A stretch of DNA of 57,535 nucleotides, taken from NCBI GenBank assembly GCA_040754395.1, contig JBFMCL010000022.1:1-57535 (forward strand), read 5' to 3'. The notes under the pieces were generated by a model that saw only the letters and a list, made by a program, of their open reading frames with translations, was not told the origin of the DNA and did no database searches. This DNA is from Nitrospirota bacterium. Lineage in GTDB: Bacteria > Nitrospirota > Thermodesulfovibrionia > Thermodesulfovibrionales > SM23-35. Both the position numbers and the translations under genes were made by a program. Shown one piece after another: positions 31,234-39,391 of the stretch (position 1 is its first letter; each line of letters opens with the position of its first letter).

Positions 31234-31956
31234 ATGAATACCAAAGGATTGTCGGAAGCAATCAAGTCTTCTTCCCTTCTCAGCCAGGTTGTTGGCGCTG
31301 AAAAGCTCTTCCTCTCCGGCCGCCGGAAACGGGGAGAAGACCTTGAGAGTGCGGTAAGGTTTTTTCTTGAGTTCCTGCATGGCTTCGAGAGTTTTGATTT
31401 TGACAGCCCATGCGTTACCGTGTTCGGGTCAGCACGGTTTCCTGAAAGGCACCGGTATTATGAGCTGGCGCGGGAACTCGGCCGCGCGCTTGCCAACGCA
31501 GGGTATGCGGTCATGACCGGCGGCGGCCCCGGCATCATGGAGGCTGCAAACCGTGGCGCAAAGGAAGGAGGAGGGTTAAGCCTCGGCTGCAATATCACGC
31601 TCCCCTTTGAACAGAAACCCAATCCGTATCTTGATAAATTCATAGAATTTGAGCACTTTTTTGTCAGAAAGGTCATGCTTGTGAAATACTCCACAGCCTT
31701 TGTCGTAATGCCGGGGGGGTTCGGCACTCTCGATGAGGCGTTTGAAGTGATTACCCTCGCACAGACAGGCAAACTCGAGCGTTTCCCGGTTATCGGGATG
31801 GTAAAGGACTTCTGGGACCACCTCCGCCGCTTCATGCATGACACAATGCTGGCCGAGGGCACCATAAGCACTGATGATATGGATCTGATACACGGGGCAA
31901 ATACGGTTGAAGATGCAATCCGTATCATTAAGGGCCTTTCCCGCGGGAACTTCTGA
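31234..31956 (+). CDS. LOG family (TIGR00730) nucleotide-hydrolase-like protein
   Basis: 240 residues with a Rossmann fold and the two LOG signatures, GGGPGIMEAANRGA (about 91-104) and PGGFGTLDEAFE (about 158-169). Plant LOG enzymes and some bacterial relatives (PpnN-like) release bases from nucleoside monophosphates. Substrate here is unknown. AAAGGAG precedes the ATG and it is closely linked to glgP, where it may respond to nucleotide state; that is inference. Confidence 0.88.
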   Translation: MNTKGLSEAIKSSSLLSQVVGAEKLFLSGRRKRGEDLESAVRFFLEFLHGFESFDFDSPCVTVFGSARFPERHRYYELARELGRALANAGYAVMTGGGPGIMEAANRGAKEGGGLSLGCNITLPFEQKPNPYLDKFIEFEHFFVRKVMLVKYSTAFVVMPGGFGTLDEAFEVITLAQTGKLERFPVIGMVKDFWDHLRRFMHDTMLAEGTISTDDMDLIHGANTVEDAIRIIKGLSRGNF

Positions 31957-32159
31957 TATTTCAACAGACCTCAGGATACGACAGAAGAAGACAGTGTAAC
32001 CAGCACCTCACGAATCGTTTCCTGTATGCCTGACGTTCACGACAATCTTGCATTAATCCGCCTCTGCTGATATCCTACAGATACGTATTTTTTCAATCAT
32101 CTCATATGCCTTACATACGGATTTTGTCCGGGGAAAACCAATATCTGGAGGAAATCATC

Positions 32160-32645
32160 ATGAACGCTGTTGAAATGGCAATAAAAATGGAACAGGAAGC
32201 AGTTGATTTTTATAAAAAATGCGCGGAAAAAACGCACAACTCCGTGGGCAAAAAGATGTTTCTGAGCATTGCTGAAGACGAGAGTTACCACATTGCCTGC
32301 GCAAATAAGGTAATCGAGGGCAAGGAATTTCATCCTGCCGAAGTTACCCCTCTGAAGGACATGAAGGCAATCTTCGAACAGAACAAGGATTCCATGCTGC
32401 AACGGGTAGCTTCAACTGCCGATGAACTGGAGGCCCTGAATATCGCGATGAAAATGGAGAAAGAGACGATAGACTTCTACAAAAACGCAGCTGCCCGGGC
32501 CACGAATCCTGCTGAGAAGGCTTTTTTTGAATGCCTCATTAAGGATGAAGAAGAGCATTTTGCGATCTTCCAGAACACACATTCTTTTTTGTCTGATACC
32601 GGTAACTGGTTCATGTGGGAAGAACACAGTATCGTGGAAGGATAA
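32160..32645 (+). CDS. Ferritin-like/rubrerythrin-like diiron protein
   Basis: 161 residues forming a four-helix bundle with duplicated E...ExxH motifs: MEQEAVDFY with EDESYH, and MEKETIDFY with KDEEEH. These are the carboxylate/histidine ligands of a rubrerythrin diiron site; no rubredoxin domain is attached. Probably an NADH-independent peroxide-handling or iron-binding protein of an anaerobe. The ATG follows GGAGGAAATCATC; an earlier in-frame ATG has no support. Confidence 0.87.
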   Translation: MNAVEMAIKMEQEAVDFYKKCAEKTHNSVGKKMFLSIAEDESYHIACANKVIEGKEFHPAEVTPLKDMKAIFEQNKDSMLQRVASTADELEALNIAMKMEKETIDFYKNAAARATNPAEKAFFECLIKDEEEHFAIFQNTHSFLSDTGNWFMWEEHSIVEG

Positions 32646-32740
32646 CCCATGATGTATCCCGAAAATTTCCGGCTTCGTTATCCGGAAGGTCGTCTTCTGC
32701 TGAACTGATTATGTTTTTTTGAAGGAATACGGGCATACCA

Positions 32741-33115
32741 TTGCAGGATACTACTGAACTTCATGGAACAATAGAGAAACCTTTTCGTATTTGGGGGATG
32801 CTGTGCCATCTGACTGCACTGCTGGGTGTGATCGGGATACCACTGGGTAATATCGCCGGACCTCTGATCGTTTGGCTCCTGAAAAAGGATTCCCATCCAT
32901 TTGTGCACGAGCAGGGGAGAGAATCCCTGAATTTTCAGCTGTCGATGACACTGTATGCGCTGGTAGCTGCACTCTTAATCTATCTCAGAATAGGATTCTT
33001 TCTCCTTCTGCTTATCGCCGGGATAAATTTTATTCTCGTGGTCATCGCATCGGTAAGAGCATTCAGCGGAGAAACTTTCATTTATCCCCTGAAGATGAAA
33101 ATAATCAGGAAATAG
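32741..33115 (+). CDS. DUF4870 (Tic20-like) small membrane protein
   Basis: 124 residues with three or four membrane helices and the DUF4870 landmarks: MLCHLTALLG near residue 20, IVWLLKKD and HPFVHEQGRESLNFQ, which form the HExxxxxNFQ-type signature. Role unknown. The best start is TTG, since an in-frame ATG ten codons earlier runs into a stop and the next ATG (Met20) would cut the family N-terminus; the AAGGA is rather far away. Confidence 0.75.
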   Translation: MQDTTELHGTIEKPFRIWGMLCHLTALLGVIGIPLGNIAGPLIVWLLKKDSHPFVHEQGRESLNFQLSMTLYALVAALLIYLRIGFFLLLLIAGINFILVVIASVRAFSGETFIYPLKMKIIRK

Positions 33116-33313
33116 TATGTACCATGTTTTTGTATACCACAGCCAGAGTCATTGCCTTACGAATACCGTTGACTCATCACCCTTAATGAAGGATGGAAGG
33201 CAAAGTGCACAACATGCATACTGTTTCGCGCATGTGAACATGTCGTATTGATTTTTGCACGGAAATGGTGATATTCTTTTCACGCATTTTCGCGCAGGAT
33301 GAGAGGGTATCGT

Positions 33314-34057
33314 ATGCGGAAAAAGAAAGACATAACTCCTGAATTCATACTTCAGAAGTTTCATAAACGTCTCAAAAAGAAGACCGACGAAGTGGAGTAT
33401 CTTGTCTGCATGAACAGGCAGTTCGAAAAATGGCTTGAAAACGAACTCGTCTTGTCAATGAGCGATGTTGCACTTCCTGTTGCTTATAACAGTCAGTATA
33501 ATGAATTCCGGTATCAGCATGAAGACGGCACATGGGAACAGATCAGCGATATTACCGCTAGGCGTTCCGTACAGGAACCGCCCGGTGTGATGAGGCCGGA
33601 TATCTGTATTGCGGAAAGGCCTTTCATATCGCACTATGCAGATAAGAAAACGTGGATTATCCGAAGCGAAGAAGACCGGGTCCAATGTGAGAGGGAATAC
33701 AGCAGGACAGGATTTCACTACGTTGAACTGAACCAGTTGAAATGGACAGGAGTGAATGACACTGAGATTGTATCAATTGTTATGTCTGGTGACATGAAAA
33801 AATATTCTGCTCATGACCTGAGAAGTCGCAAATCAGTCTGCAGACCCGCAAGCATCATTTCCTTATGTTTTGTCCCGTTCTGGAATACCGCGAAACCTCT
33901 CAAAAAATGCTCTATCCTGGCATCAAAAAAGGCGGTAAAAAGAATCCGGACACAGATAACCGCAGAATGCGATCAGCACTTCGGGATGGAGGGCCGATTC
34001 GTCAGCAAATCGATCACGAGAGAACTCTGTCTTTTGATGCTGTATTACAGCCTTTAA
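33314..34057 (+). CDS. Hypothetical protein
   Basis: 247 residues, no signal, unrecognised. The N-terminal about 170 residues are charged and look like a real soluble protein (FHKRLKKKTDEVEYLV at the start). The last 75 residues are cysteine- and serine-rich with a different composition, so a frameshift or remnant near 33800 is possible. Start at the ATG preceded by GAGAGG. Nothing in the neighbourhood suggests a role. Confidence 0.5.
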   Translation: MRKKKDITPEFILQKFHKRLKKKTDEVEYLVCMNRQFEKWLENELVLSMSDVALPVAYNSQYNEFRYQHEDGTWEQISDITARRSVQEPPGVMRPDICIAERPFISHYADKKTWIIRSEEDRVQCEREYSRTGFHYVELNQLKWTGVNDTEIVSIVMSGDMKKYSAHDLRSRKSVCRPASIISLCFVPFWNTAKPLKKCSILASKKAVKRIRTQITAECDQHFGMEGRFVSKSITRELCLLMLYYSL

Positions 34058-34219
34058 CTGATCCTGTGCACACACACCTCATGCACATAACCGGGCGCAG
34101 TGCCTTTACAGTTATACGTATTGCCCGGCAATAATATCCCGTCCGTCCCGCAAGTCTTCCCGGTTTTTGGTAAATATGCAGATGGCATATGACGGATAAT
34201 CCCTCTGTCAGCCGCGGAG

Positions 34220-34624
34220 TTATTCTATCTTTATCCTGTAGTCTGAAAAATCAGGTATGGAAAGAATTTTTTCCATGAGTCCTGTCCTCACAAACTTTCC
34301 ATATGCCAGAGAATCGTCATACAGCCGAAGGCGATTCCGGACCCTGTCCATCTCGAATTTACCTCCTCCCGAGATTGCCCAGTGGTGGTCAATGATATCG
34401 AATATTTTATCCCTGCTGTTATAGACACCGGGTATCTTTCGGTCAATGCAGAACCTCTCGACAATATCGGCATGGTAACGGGTAAATTCCCTGGGGGAGA
34501 AAATAAGATACTCGACCGGACCGTTCTGCATTTGCACAAACTTTCCTGCATAGTGTTCAGGAACTTCTGTTTTTGCGATGTCCGGATAATATGTTGCGGC
34601 AAAGTTGATATAAATTATCTGCAT
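34220..34624 (-). CDS. Hypothetical protein
   Basis: 134 residues, soluble, mixed alpha/beta, with a conserved-looking core (YLIFSPREFTRYHADIVERF and FDIIDHHWAISGGGKFEMD). No motif I can assign. The even distribution of hydrophobic strands and the charged C-terminus argue for a true gene. No clear ribosome binding site before the ATG, so the start is uncertain. Confidence 0.55.
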   Translation of the reverse strand: MQIIYINFAATYYPDIAKTEVPEHYAGKFVQMQNGPVEYLIFSPREFTRYHADIVERFCIDRKIPGVYNSRDKIFDIIDHHWAISGGGKFEMDRVRNRLRLYDDSLAYGKFVRTGLMEKILSIPDFSDYRIKIE

Positions 34625-34688
34625 GGCATGAAAATATTCGCGATTCTGAAAATCCTATTAGCCTGCCCCTTTCCGGCAGGAACCCTGA

Positions 34689-34871
34689 TTACGATTCCCG
34701 CTCTCCGGAATTCTTCTCTGCATGCGTTTCCCCGTCATCTTCAGCATGATATGTCTTAAAAGAGAATTCCCTCATTATCTGGGTTCGCCTTTTTTTGTCA
34801 TGTGAAAGTTCTCTGTTGGCAAGAAGACCAATACAGATAATGAGAACAAGAATAATAAGCAGGTATTCCAT
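34689..34871 (-). CDS. Small single-pass membrane protein
   Basis: 60 residues: one membrane helix (about 3-19, MEYLLIILVLIICIGLL) followed by a charged cytoplasmic tail. A strong GGGAGG lies seven bases before the ATG. Function unknown. It is downstream of the alpha/beta hydrolase on the same strand by 45 bases. Confidence 0.65.
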   Translation of the reverse strand: MEYLLIILVLIICIGLLANRELSHDKKRRTQIMREFSFKTYHAEDDGETHAEKNSGERES

Positions 34872-34916
34872 AATATTTGCCTCCCGTCCTGTACCGTGCC
34901 CCTGTACAGAGACAAA

Positions 34917-35510
34917 TCAGGCAGAGACTCGCTGAAGAAAACCTTTCACAATTTTCATGAAAATCCCGGGCTCATCCAGATAACAGGCATGACCTGCACC
35001 TTCTATGATGCGCACCTCGGCATTCTTCACATGTTCCCGGATGAGTTCTGCGTGCGACGGCGGAGATATGGTGTCCTGATCTCCCCAGATGCCAAGCAAA
35101 GGTGTCGTGATCCTTCCGAGCTGCCCGGCGAGAGCATTCATGCCTGCCGGTCCGATCACTATAGCTGCCTGCGCGCTGTGACCGCCGATCAGATACCGCA
35201 ATGTAACCTCCCCGCTTATGGATGCGCCGATGAGAGATGGTGTATGGATAACAAGTGTCTTCAGCAGATCATGCACAAATTCTGCATAGTGTTCCCTGTT
35301 TTCTGTGTCCAGCTTGTCTGAACGGCTCTTTATTCCGTATGGCATGTCAAAAGAATACACACAATAGTCTCGTGCCAATGCATTGAACAGCCCTGTTTCA
35401 ACCCATGTATCAGCAGAAAAGCTGTACCCGTGGAAAAGCACAACGGGTGCTCCCGTCCCTTTTTGCAGATAACGGATCTTCAAATCTTTTACAGATACTG
35501 AATGTTCCAT
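34917..35510 (-). CDS. Alpha/beta hydrolase (ABHD14/CIB-like)
   Basis: 197 residues, a compact alpha/beta hydrolase with no lid. Oxyanion motif HGYSF; nucleophile S97 in GASISG, the GxSxSG variant of the ABHD14/CCG1-interacting group instead of GxSxG; D146 in GDQD and H174 in GAGHACY complete the triad. Substrate unknown, probably a small ester or acyl group. CAGGA precedes the ATG. Confidence 0.85.
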   Translation of the reverse strand: MEHSVSVKDLKIRYLQKGTGAPVVLFHGYSFSADTWVETGLFNALARDYCVYSFDMPYGIKSRSDKLDTENREHYAEFVHDLLKTLVIHTPSLIGASISGEVTLRYLIGGHSAQAAIVIGPAGMNALAGQLGRITTPLLGIWGDQDTISPPSHAELIREHVKNAEVRIIEGAGHACYLDEPGIFMKIVKGFLQRVSA

Positions 35511-35528
35511 GGCAATCCTGTTTTTATT

Positions 35529-35556
35529 TTACATTATAAAAAAAGAAATAATGTAA
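35529..35556. repeat. 9-bp inverted repeat between divergent genes
   Basis: TTACATTAT (35529-35537) and ATAATGTAA (35548-35556) flank an A-rich 10-base loop, just upstream of the hydrolase start. It could be an operator; it also contains a TATAAT reading on the minus strand. Confidence 0.45.
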
Positions 35557-35580
35557 CCGCAGGGAAAATATCTCCCATAA

Positions 35581-35598
35581 GGTACAGCACATTGTACC
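35581..35598. promoter_or_regulatory. GGTACA-N6-TGTACC dyad, possible operator
   Basis: Perfect 6+6 dyad, 21 bases upstream of the small Cys-rich gene and about where its -35 would fall. Its regulator is unknown. Confidence 0.4.
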
Positions 35599-35619
35599 GA
35601 AAGGTTGTAAAATATATCC

Positions 35620-35778
35620 ATGGATAAGAAAATACTGAAAAAGAACCCCTGCCCTGACTGCACCTTCTGCCAGCACTGCTCCATTCCCCGCTGCAACCTC
35701 TGCCAATCTCCGACTTCCAGTAAATGCCGGAGAGAAAAAAAGCCGAAAATCCATGTGCCGCTTTTTCTTAAATATTGA
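35620..35778 (+). CDS. Small Cys-rich protein (52 residues)
   Basis: MDKKILKKNP followed by CPDCTFCQHC, then RCNLC and a lone CR, and a basic tail ending in FLKY. Seven cysteines, six of them in CxxC spacing (C11, C14, C17, C20, C25, C28), the pattern of a metal or iron-sulfur ligand peptide. A TAAAAT box (35608-35613) ends six bases before the ATG, so the message would be leaderless, like der. Similar tiny Cys-rich proteins exist in anaerobic deltaproteobacteria and Nitrospirota as far as I recall, without known function. It lies upstream of the oxidoreductase-selenorhodanese pair. Confidence 0.65.
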   Translation: MDKKILKKNPCPDCTFCQHCSIPRCNLCQSPTSSKCRREKKPKIHVPLFLKY

Positions 35779-35896
35779 CCTTGGACGTGTACGGCCGCAT
35801 AGCGTGTGTACAGGAACTTCATATATTGTCTTTTGCGCGCATCGCTGGAAGAACCCGGAAGGCTCCGCACAATACTGAGCTGAAGATGCAGGAACA

Positions 35897-37045
35897 ATGA
35901 AAAAACGTCTCGTACTTGCCGGCGGAGGACACGCACATCTGACAACTCTTCTGAAGCTCAAGGATTACGTGCGGAAAGGTCATCGGGTAACCCTTATAAG
36001 TCCCTCGGAATATCATTATTACTCAGGCATGGGTCCGGGGATGCTGTCCGGCATCTACAAACCTCATGAACTCCGTTTTCATATCAGAAAAACCGCTGAA
36101 GACCGTGGTGCAGATTTCCTCTGTGATCTGGTAGTCAGCATTGATCCTTACAGGCGCATTCTCCATCTGAAGTCAGGGATGAACATTCCATACGATATTG
36201 TATCCTTTAACACGGGCAGTTCGATCAATCAGGATTTCATTGATATCGGAGGGGACAGCATTTTCCCCGTAAAGCCTATAGAGAATCTTCTGGCAGCAAG
36301 AGAACGTATTCTGGGTGAATTCCCCGATATGCCCGGCAACATTCTTGTTGCAGGCGGAGGTCCTGCCGGTGTCGAGATTTCGGCCAATGTCTGGAGACTG
36401 CTCCGTGACAATAATCTGCAGGCTGAGATATATCTGATCAGCGCCGGAACCCTTATGGAAAATTTTCCCAGAAGAGTCCGGAACCTTGTCGTCAACTCTT
36501 TTCGGAAACGAAGAATCATAATCCTTGAGCAGAATGCGGTACAATCTCTGAAAAACGGCAATGCCATGCTCAGCGATGGCAGCACCATGCCATTTGCAGT
36601 CGCCTTTCTTGCTTCCGGTGTAAGACCATCGAATATCTTCAGGAAATCCGGACTGGAAACAGGTGAAGACGGCGGTCTGCTTGTCAATTCCAGTCTTCAG
36701 AGCATCACATATCCTGAAATATTCGGCGGCGGAGACTGTATCAGCTTCCGGGAACAGCCGCTGCCAAAGATAGGAGTGCATGCAGTAAGGCAAAATACAA
36801 TTCTCTACCATAATCTCCTCGCTGCCCTTGAAGGTAGACGCCTCTTGTCTTACAGCCCGCAGACCCAATATCTGCTTATTTTCAACATGGGGGACGGAAA
36901 GGCTATTTTCTGGAGAAACCGGCTGGTGTTTCATGGGAGACTGCCGTTTCTGCTGAAAAATCATATTGACAGAAAATTCATGCGGCAGTTTCAGGTATCC
37001 GGGGAACTTAACGAACCCTATCACTGTGAAAGGAAGGATAAATGA
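35897..37045 (+). CDS. FAD-dependent pyridine nucleotide oxidoreductase (SelD-associated TIGR03169 type)
   Basis: 382 residues, two dinucleotide folds: FAD site at residues 5-12 with the hallmark GGGHAHL, NAD(P) site near 155 with VAGGGPAGVE, and a late FAD motif FGGGDC. The GGGHAHL signature marks the TIGR03169 group, which in many bacteria is fused to the N-terminus of selenophosphate synthetase SelD; here it stands alone. The C-terminus resembles type II NADH dehydrogenases without a membrane anchor being obvious. The last four bases overlap the start of the next gene (ATGA), so both are made together. Confidence 0.85.
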   Translation: MKKRLVLAGGGHAHLTTLLKLKDYVRKGHRVTLISPSEYHYYSGMGPGMLSGIYKPHELRFHIRKTAEDRGADFLCDLVVSIDPYRRILHLKSGMNIPYDIVSFNTGSSINQDFIDIGGDSIFPVKPIENLLAARERILGEFPDMPGNILVAGGGPAGVEISANVWRLLRDNNLQAEIYLISAGTLMENFPRRVRNLVVNSFRKRRIIILEQNAVQSLKNGNAMLSDGSTMPFAVAFLASGVRPSNIFRKSGLETGEDGGLLVNSSLQSITYPEIFGGGDCISFREQPLPKIGVHAVRQNTILYHNLLAALEGRRLLSYSPQTQYLLIFNMGDGKAIFWRNRLVFHGRLPFLLKNHIDRKFMRQFQVSGELNEPYHCERKDK

Positions 37046-37881
37046 GCATAGTTGACTATTTCAAGCCTGTCGATTCAATGACTGCCGATGAGGTACGGGA
37101 CTTTCTCCGTGAGAAGAATCCCGGGGAGTATAATCTCGTTGACGTACGTCAGCCCTCGGAATATGAAAAAGGACACCTCCCCGGCGCCGTTCTGATCCCT
37201 CTGGGGGAGTTGAGGGAGCGCGCCGGTGAACTTAACAGCAGGAAACCCACAATACTCTATTGAACTGCAGGAGTACGCAGCCGTGCTGCAGCTGCGTCAC
37301 TGAAAGATCTTGCGTTCGAAAAGGTATTCAACATGGCTGGCGGTATACGTGCATGGAATGGACTTGTTGCAGAGGGTGAACCTGAAGCAGGGATTGTATA
37401 CTTTCCTGAATCATCAGAACCCCGTGAACTCATTGCATTCGCATGGCTTCTTGAGGAGGGTTCGAGGAAATTTTATTCTGCTCTGCCTTCAATCTTCCCT
37501 GATGAAAAGGACATCAGGATATTCCATGATCTTTCTACAGCCGAAGAGCACCACAAAGAATCTCTTCTTTCACTTTACAAGACCGTATCTGGCCAGGAGC
37601 CGGATGTACACTTTCCGCATTCTGTTCTCGGAGAAAAAATACATGACGATATTATGGAAGGGGGAGTGCACGTTCAGGAGGCACTCCGCTGGGTGACCGG
37701 AAAAAACCTCCACCGGGTCCTTGAAATCTCCATGTCCCTCGAAACAAACGCGTACGACCTCTATCTGAAAATGCATCAGCGCATGGGTGAAGACAGGGCC
37801 AGAAAAGTATTTCTGATGCTCGCAAAAGAAGAAAAACAGCATCTTGCGAGGCTTGCAGCACTGCTGGAGAAAATGACATAA
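37042..37881 (+). CDS. Selenoprotein: Sec-rhodanese fused to ferritin-like domain
   Basis: 279 residues if TGA at 37261-37263 is read as selenocysteine (position 74). Residues 15-105 are a rhodanese domain: VDVRQPSEYEKGHLPGA, then ILY-U-TAGVRSRAAA, where U holds the place of the catalytic cysteine in the C-x-x-G-x-R-S loop, then VFNMAGGIRAWNG. Residues 115-278 form a rubrerythrin-like helical bundle with ligands in LLEEGSRKFY, AEEHH, LETNAYDLY and KEEKQHL. The frame is intact on both sides of the TGA with no other stop, and a SECIS-like hairpin follows. If TGA were a true stop the product would end before its active site. It overlaps the oxidoreductase stop by four bases. Alternative: a single-base nonsense mutation of a TGT/TGC cysteine codon. 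Confidence 0.82.
37272..37301 (+). promoter_or_regulatory. Candidate bacterial SECIS hairpin
   Basis: AGTACGCAGC (37272-37281) pairs with GCTGCGTCACT (37291-37301) over ten base pairs with one bulged C at 37298. The nine-base loop begins CG. It lies within the coding frame; the loop starts 18 bases after the TGA, in the range known for bacterial SECIS, and a G is among the first two loop bases. Confidence 0.7.
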
Positions 37882-37954
37882 TATGTTTTTGGAGCAATAT
37901 GGTACGCTATGAAGGGTTCCGGGAATATCCCGCCGAGTTCTGCTGAAGCACCCT

Positions 37955-39259
37955 TTATCGCTTCCCGGCTTCTATCAGTGCCTGTACAGGTTTCAATCCA
38001 TAAGGGCTTCCCTGTTCGATGGCGGTCAGCACAGTCCCCCCGCCGGTAAAGAAGTAATAATTTGCATTGTCCATAACCGACAGGTAGAGCCCCGGACAAA
38101 GGTCCTTGAACTCCTGAAGCGTATCGCCACCGCCGTACATCTTCATGGCGGTATTATTTTTATCAATTGTGTGATCAAGCGCCTGAGATCCTGCAGTAAA
38201 ATGCGGTGTGAACCCCATAACCGCATTTACGAAAATTGTTTTGGCGCCGGCAATGGCGTCGGATACCGCGTGGTCCTCAAAGGAAGAAGGATCGATATCG
38301 AGGACATACCCGTAGGATTTTCCCGGCACAAAATCCTTCACAGATATCGTCCGGTACTGTCCTTCCTTTCTCCCCTCGAGGATATCTGACTCTACGATAT
38401 GGGGGAGTTCAATGATCTTTTTCTGCTCCATGTCCCTCTCTACCAGTTCTTTTGCCAGCCTGATATCCTCATCATGCACCCCCTGCAGCCGGATATCATA
38501 TTTTGCACAGAGATAGGTGTTGTAAATAACACCGCCGAGAATCAGACGGTCAACTTTTTCATAAATTGCGTAGAGCGGTCTTATCTTTGTATCATATTTC
38601 GCACCCGCAACAACAGCGAGAAACGGCCTCTCCGGGTTCAGAACCCTGTCCAGATTCATTATTTCCTGCTGCATCAGAAACCCGGCACAGGAAGGAAGAT
38701 AACGGGTGATATTATAGGTCGAAGCGTGGGGTTGCCATGACCCGAAGGCGTCGTTGACATAGATGTCTGCAAGCCCTGCAAGCTGCAGTGCAAAGCTGTC
38801 GCCCGGCTCCGTCTTCGACTCTTCGCCGTAAAACCACCTGCTGTTCGGAAGATAGATAGCGCCGATCTTTCTATCCCTCAGTTCCCTGATGGCAAGATTC
38901 ACAGAGGTATCAATGCCGGTGATACCTTTTTCAGTGTCAGCAGGAAAACGGGGAATATGAATCTTTGTATGAAGCTTCTGCTCAAGGTATTGCACTATGG
39001 GTTCCACTGATTCCTCATGTCTGCAGAGTATGTGTCCGGTTTTCTTGTCCCGCGGTCTGCCAACATGGGTCATCATGATCGGCCTCCCTCCCCTCTCAAC
39101 AATATGAAACAGGGTCCCTATTGTCCTGTCGATCCGGAAAGGGTCGCGTATTTCCCCTTTCTTGACCACATTATGGTCGAATCGGACAAGGACGACCTTG
39201 CCGTTCAGGTCTGCATTCTGTATCAACGGAAGCCCGTGTTCTTTGAGGGTATTTTTCAA
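37955..39259 (-). CDS. pgk: Phosphoglycerate kinase, divergent
   Basis: 434 residues; transfers phosphate between 1,3-bisphosphoglycerate and ADP. Family landmarks are recognisable but altered: VRFDHNVVKKG for the usual RVDFNVP, VVAGAKYDTKI for LGGAKVSDK, MYGGGDT and the C-terminal TGGGTVLTAIEQG. Length is slightly above normal (about 395), from insertions in the middle. The start is TTG with an ideal AGGAGG; an in-frame ATG is lacking nearby. No gap or tpi neighbour is present. Catalytic competence looks likely but substrate specificity may differ. Confidence 0.82.
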   Translation of the reverse strand: MKNTLKEHGLPLIQNADLNGKVVLVRFDHNVVKKGEIRDPFRIDRTIGTLFHIVERGGRPIMMTHVGRPRDKKTGHILCRHEESVEPIVQYLEQKLHTKIHIPRFPADTEKGITGIDTSVNLAIRELRDRKIGAIYLPNSRWFYGEESKTEPGDSFALQLAGLADIYVNDAFGSWQPHASTYNITRYLPSCAGFLMQQEIMNLDRVLNPERPFLAVVAGAKYDTKIRPLYAIYEKVDRLILGGVIYNTYLCAKYDIRLQGVHDEDIRLAKELVERDMEQKKIIELPHIVESDILEGRKEGQYRTISVKDFVPGKSYGYVLDIDPSSFEDHAVSDAIAGAKTIFVNAVMGFTPHFTAGSQALDHTIDKNNTAMKMYGGGDTLQEFKDLCPGLYLSVMDNANYYFFTGGGTVLTAIEQGSPYGLKPVQALIEAGKR

Positions 39260-39391
39260 TCTTCACCTCCTGTGTTATCTGCTGAAAAACCTTGTCCGGA
39301 TCCCCTGACAATATTGTATCAGAATCCGGATAACAATCCATAAGAAATGAAAGGTCTGGAAGGGATGCAGTGTCAGATGCTGCGAGAATCT

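Noticed and set aside
37042-37263. A short 73-residue rhodanese fragment plus a separate 182-residue ferritin-like protein
   Set aside because: Both lie in one frame separated only by TGA at the catalytic position, the bases between encode the remaining rhodanese fold, and the second piece has no ribosome binding site for its internal ATG. One selenoprotein explains all of this better.
37915-37935. CGGGAATATCCCG palindrome as terminator between selenoprotein gene and pgk
   Set aside because: Five-bp stem with no U-run on either strand; too weak to call.
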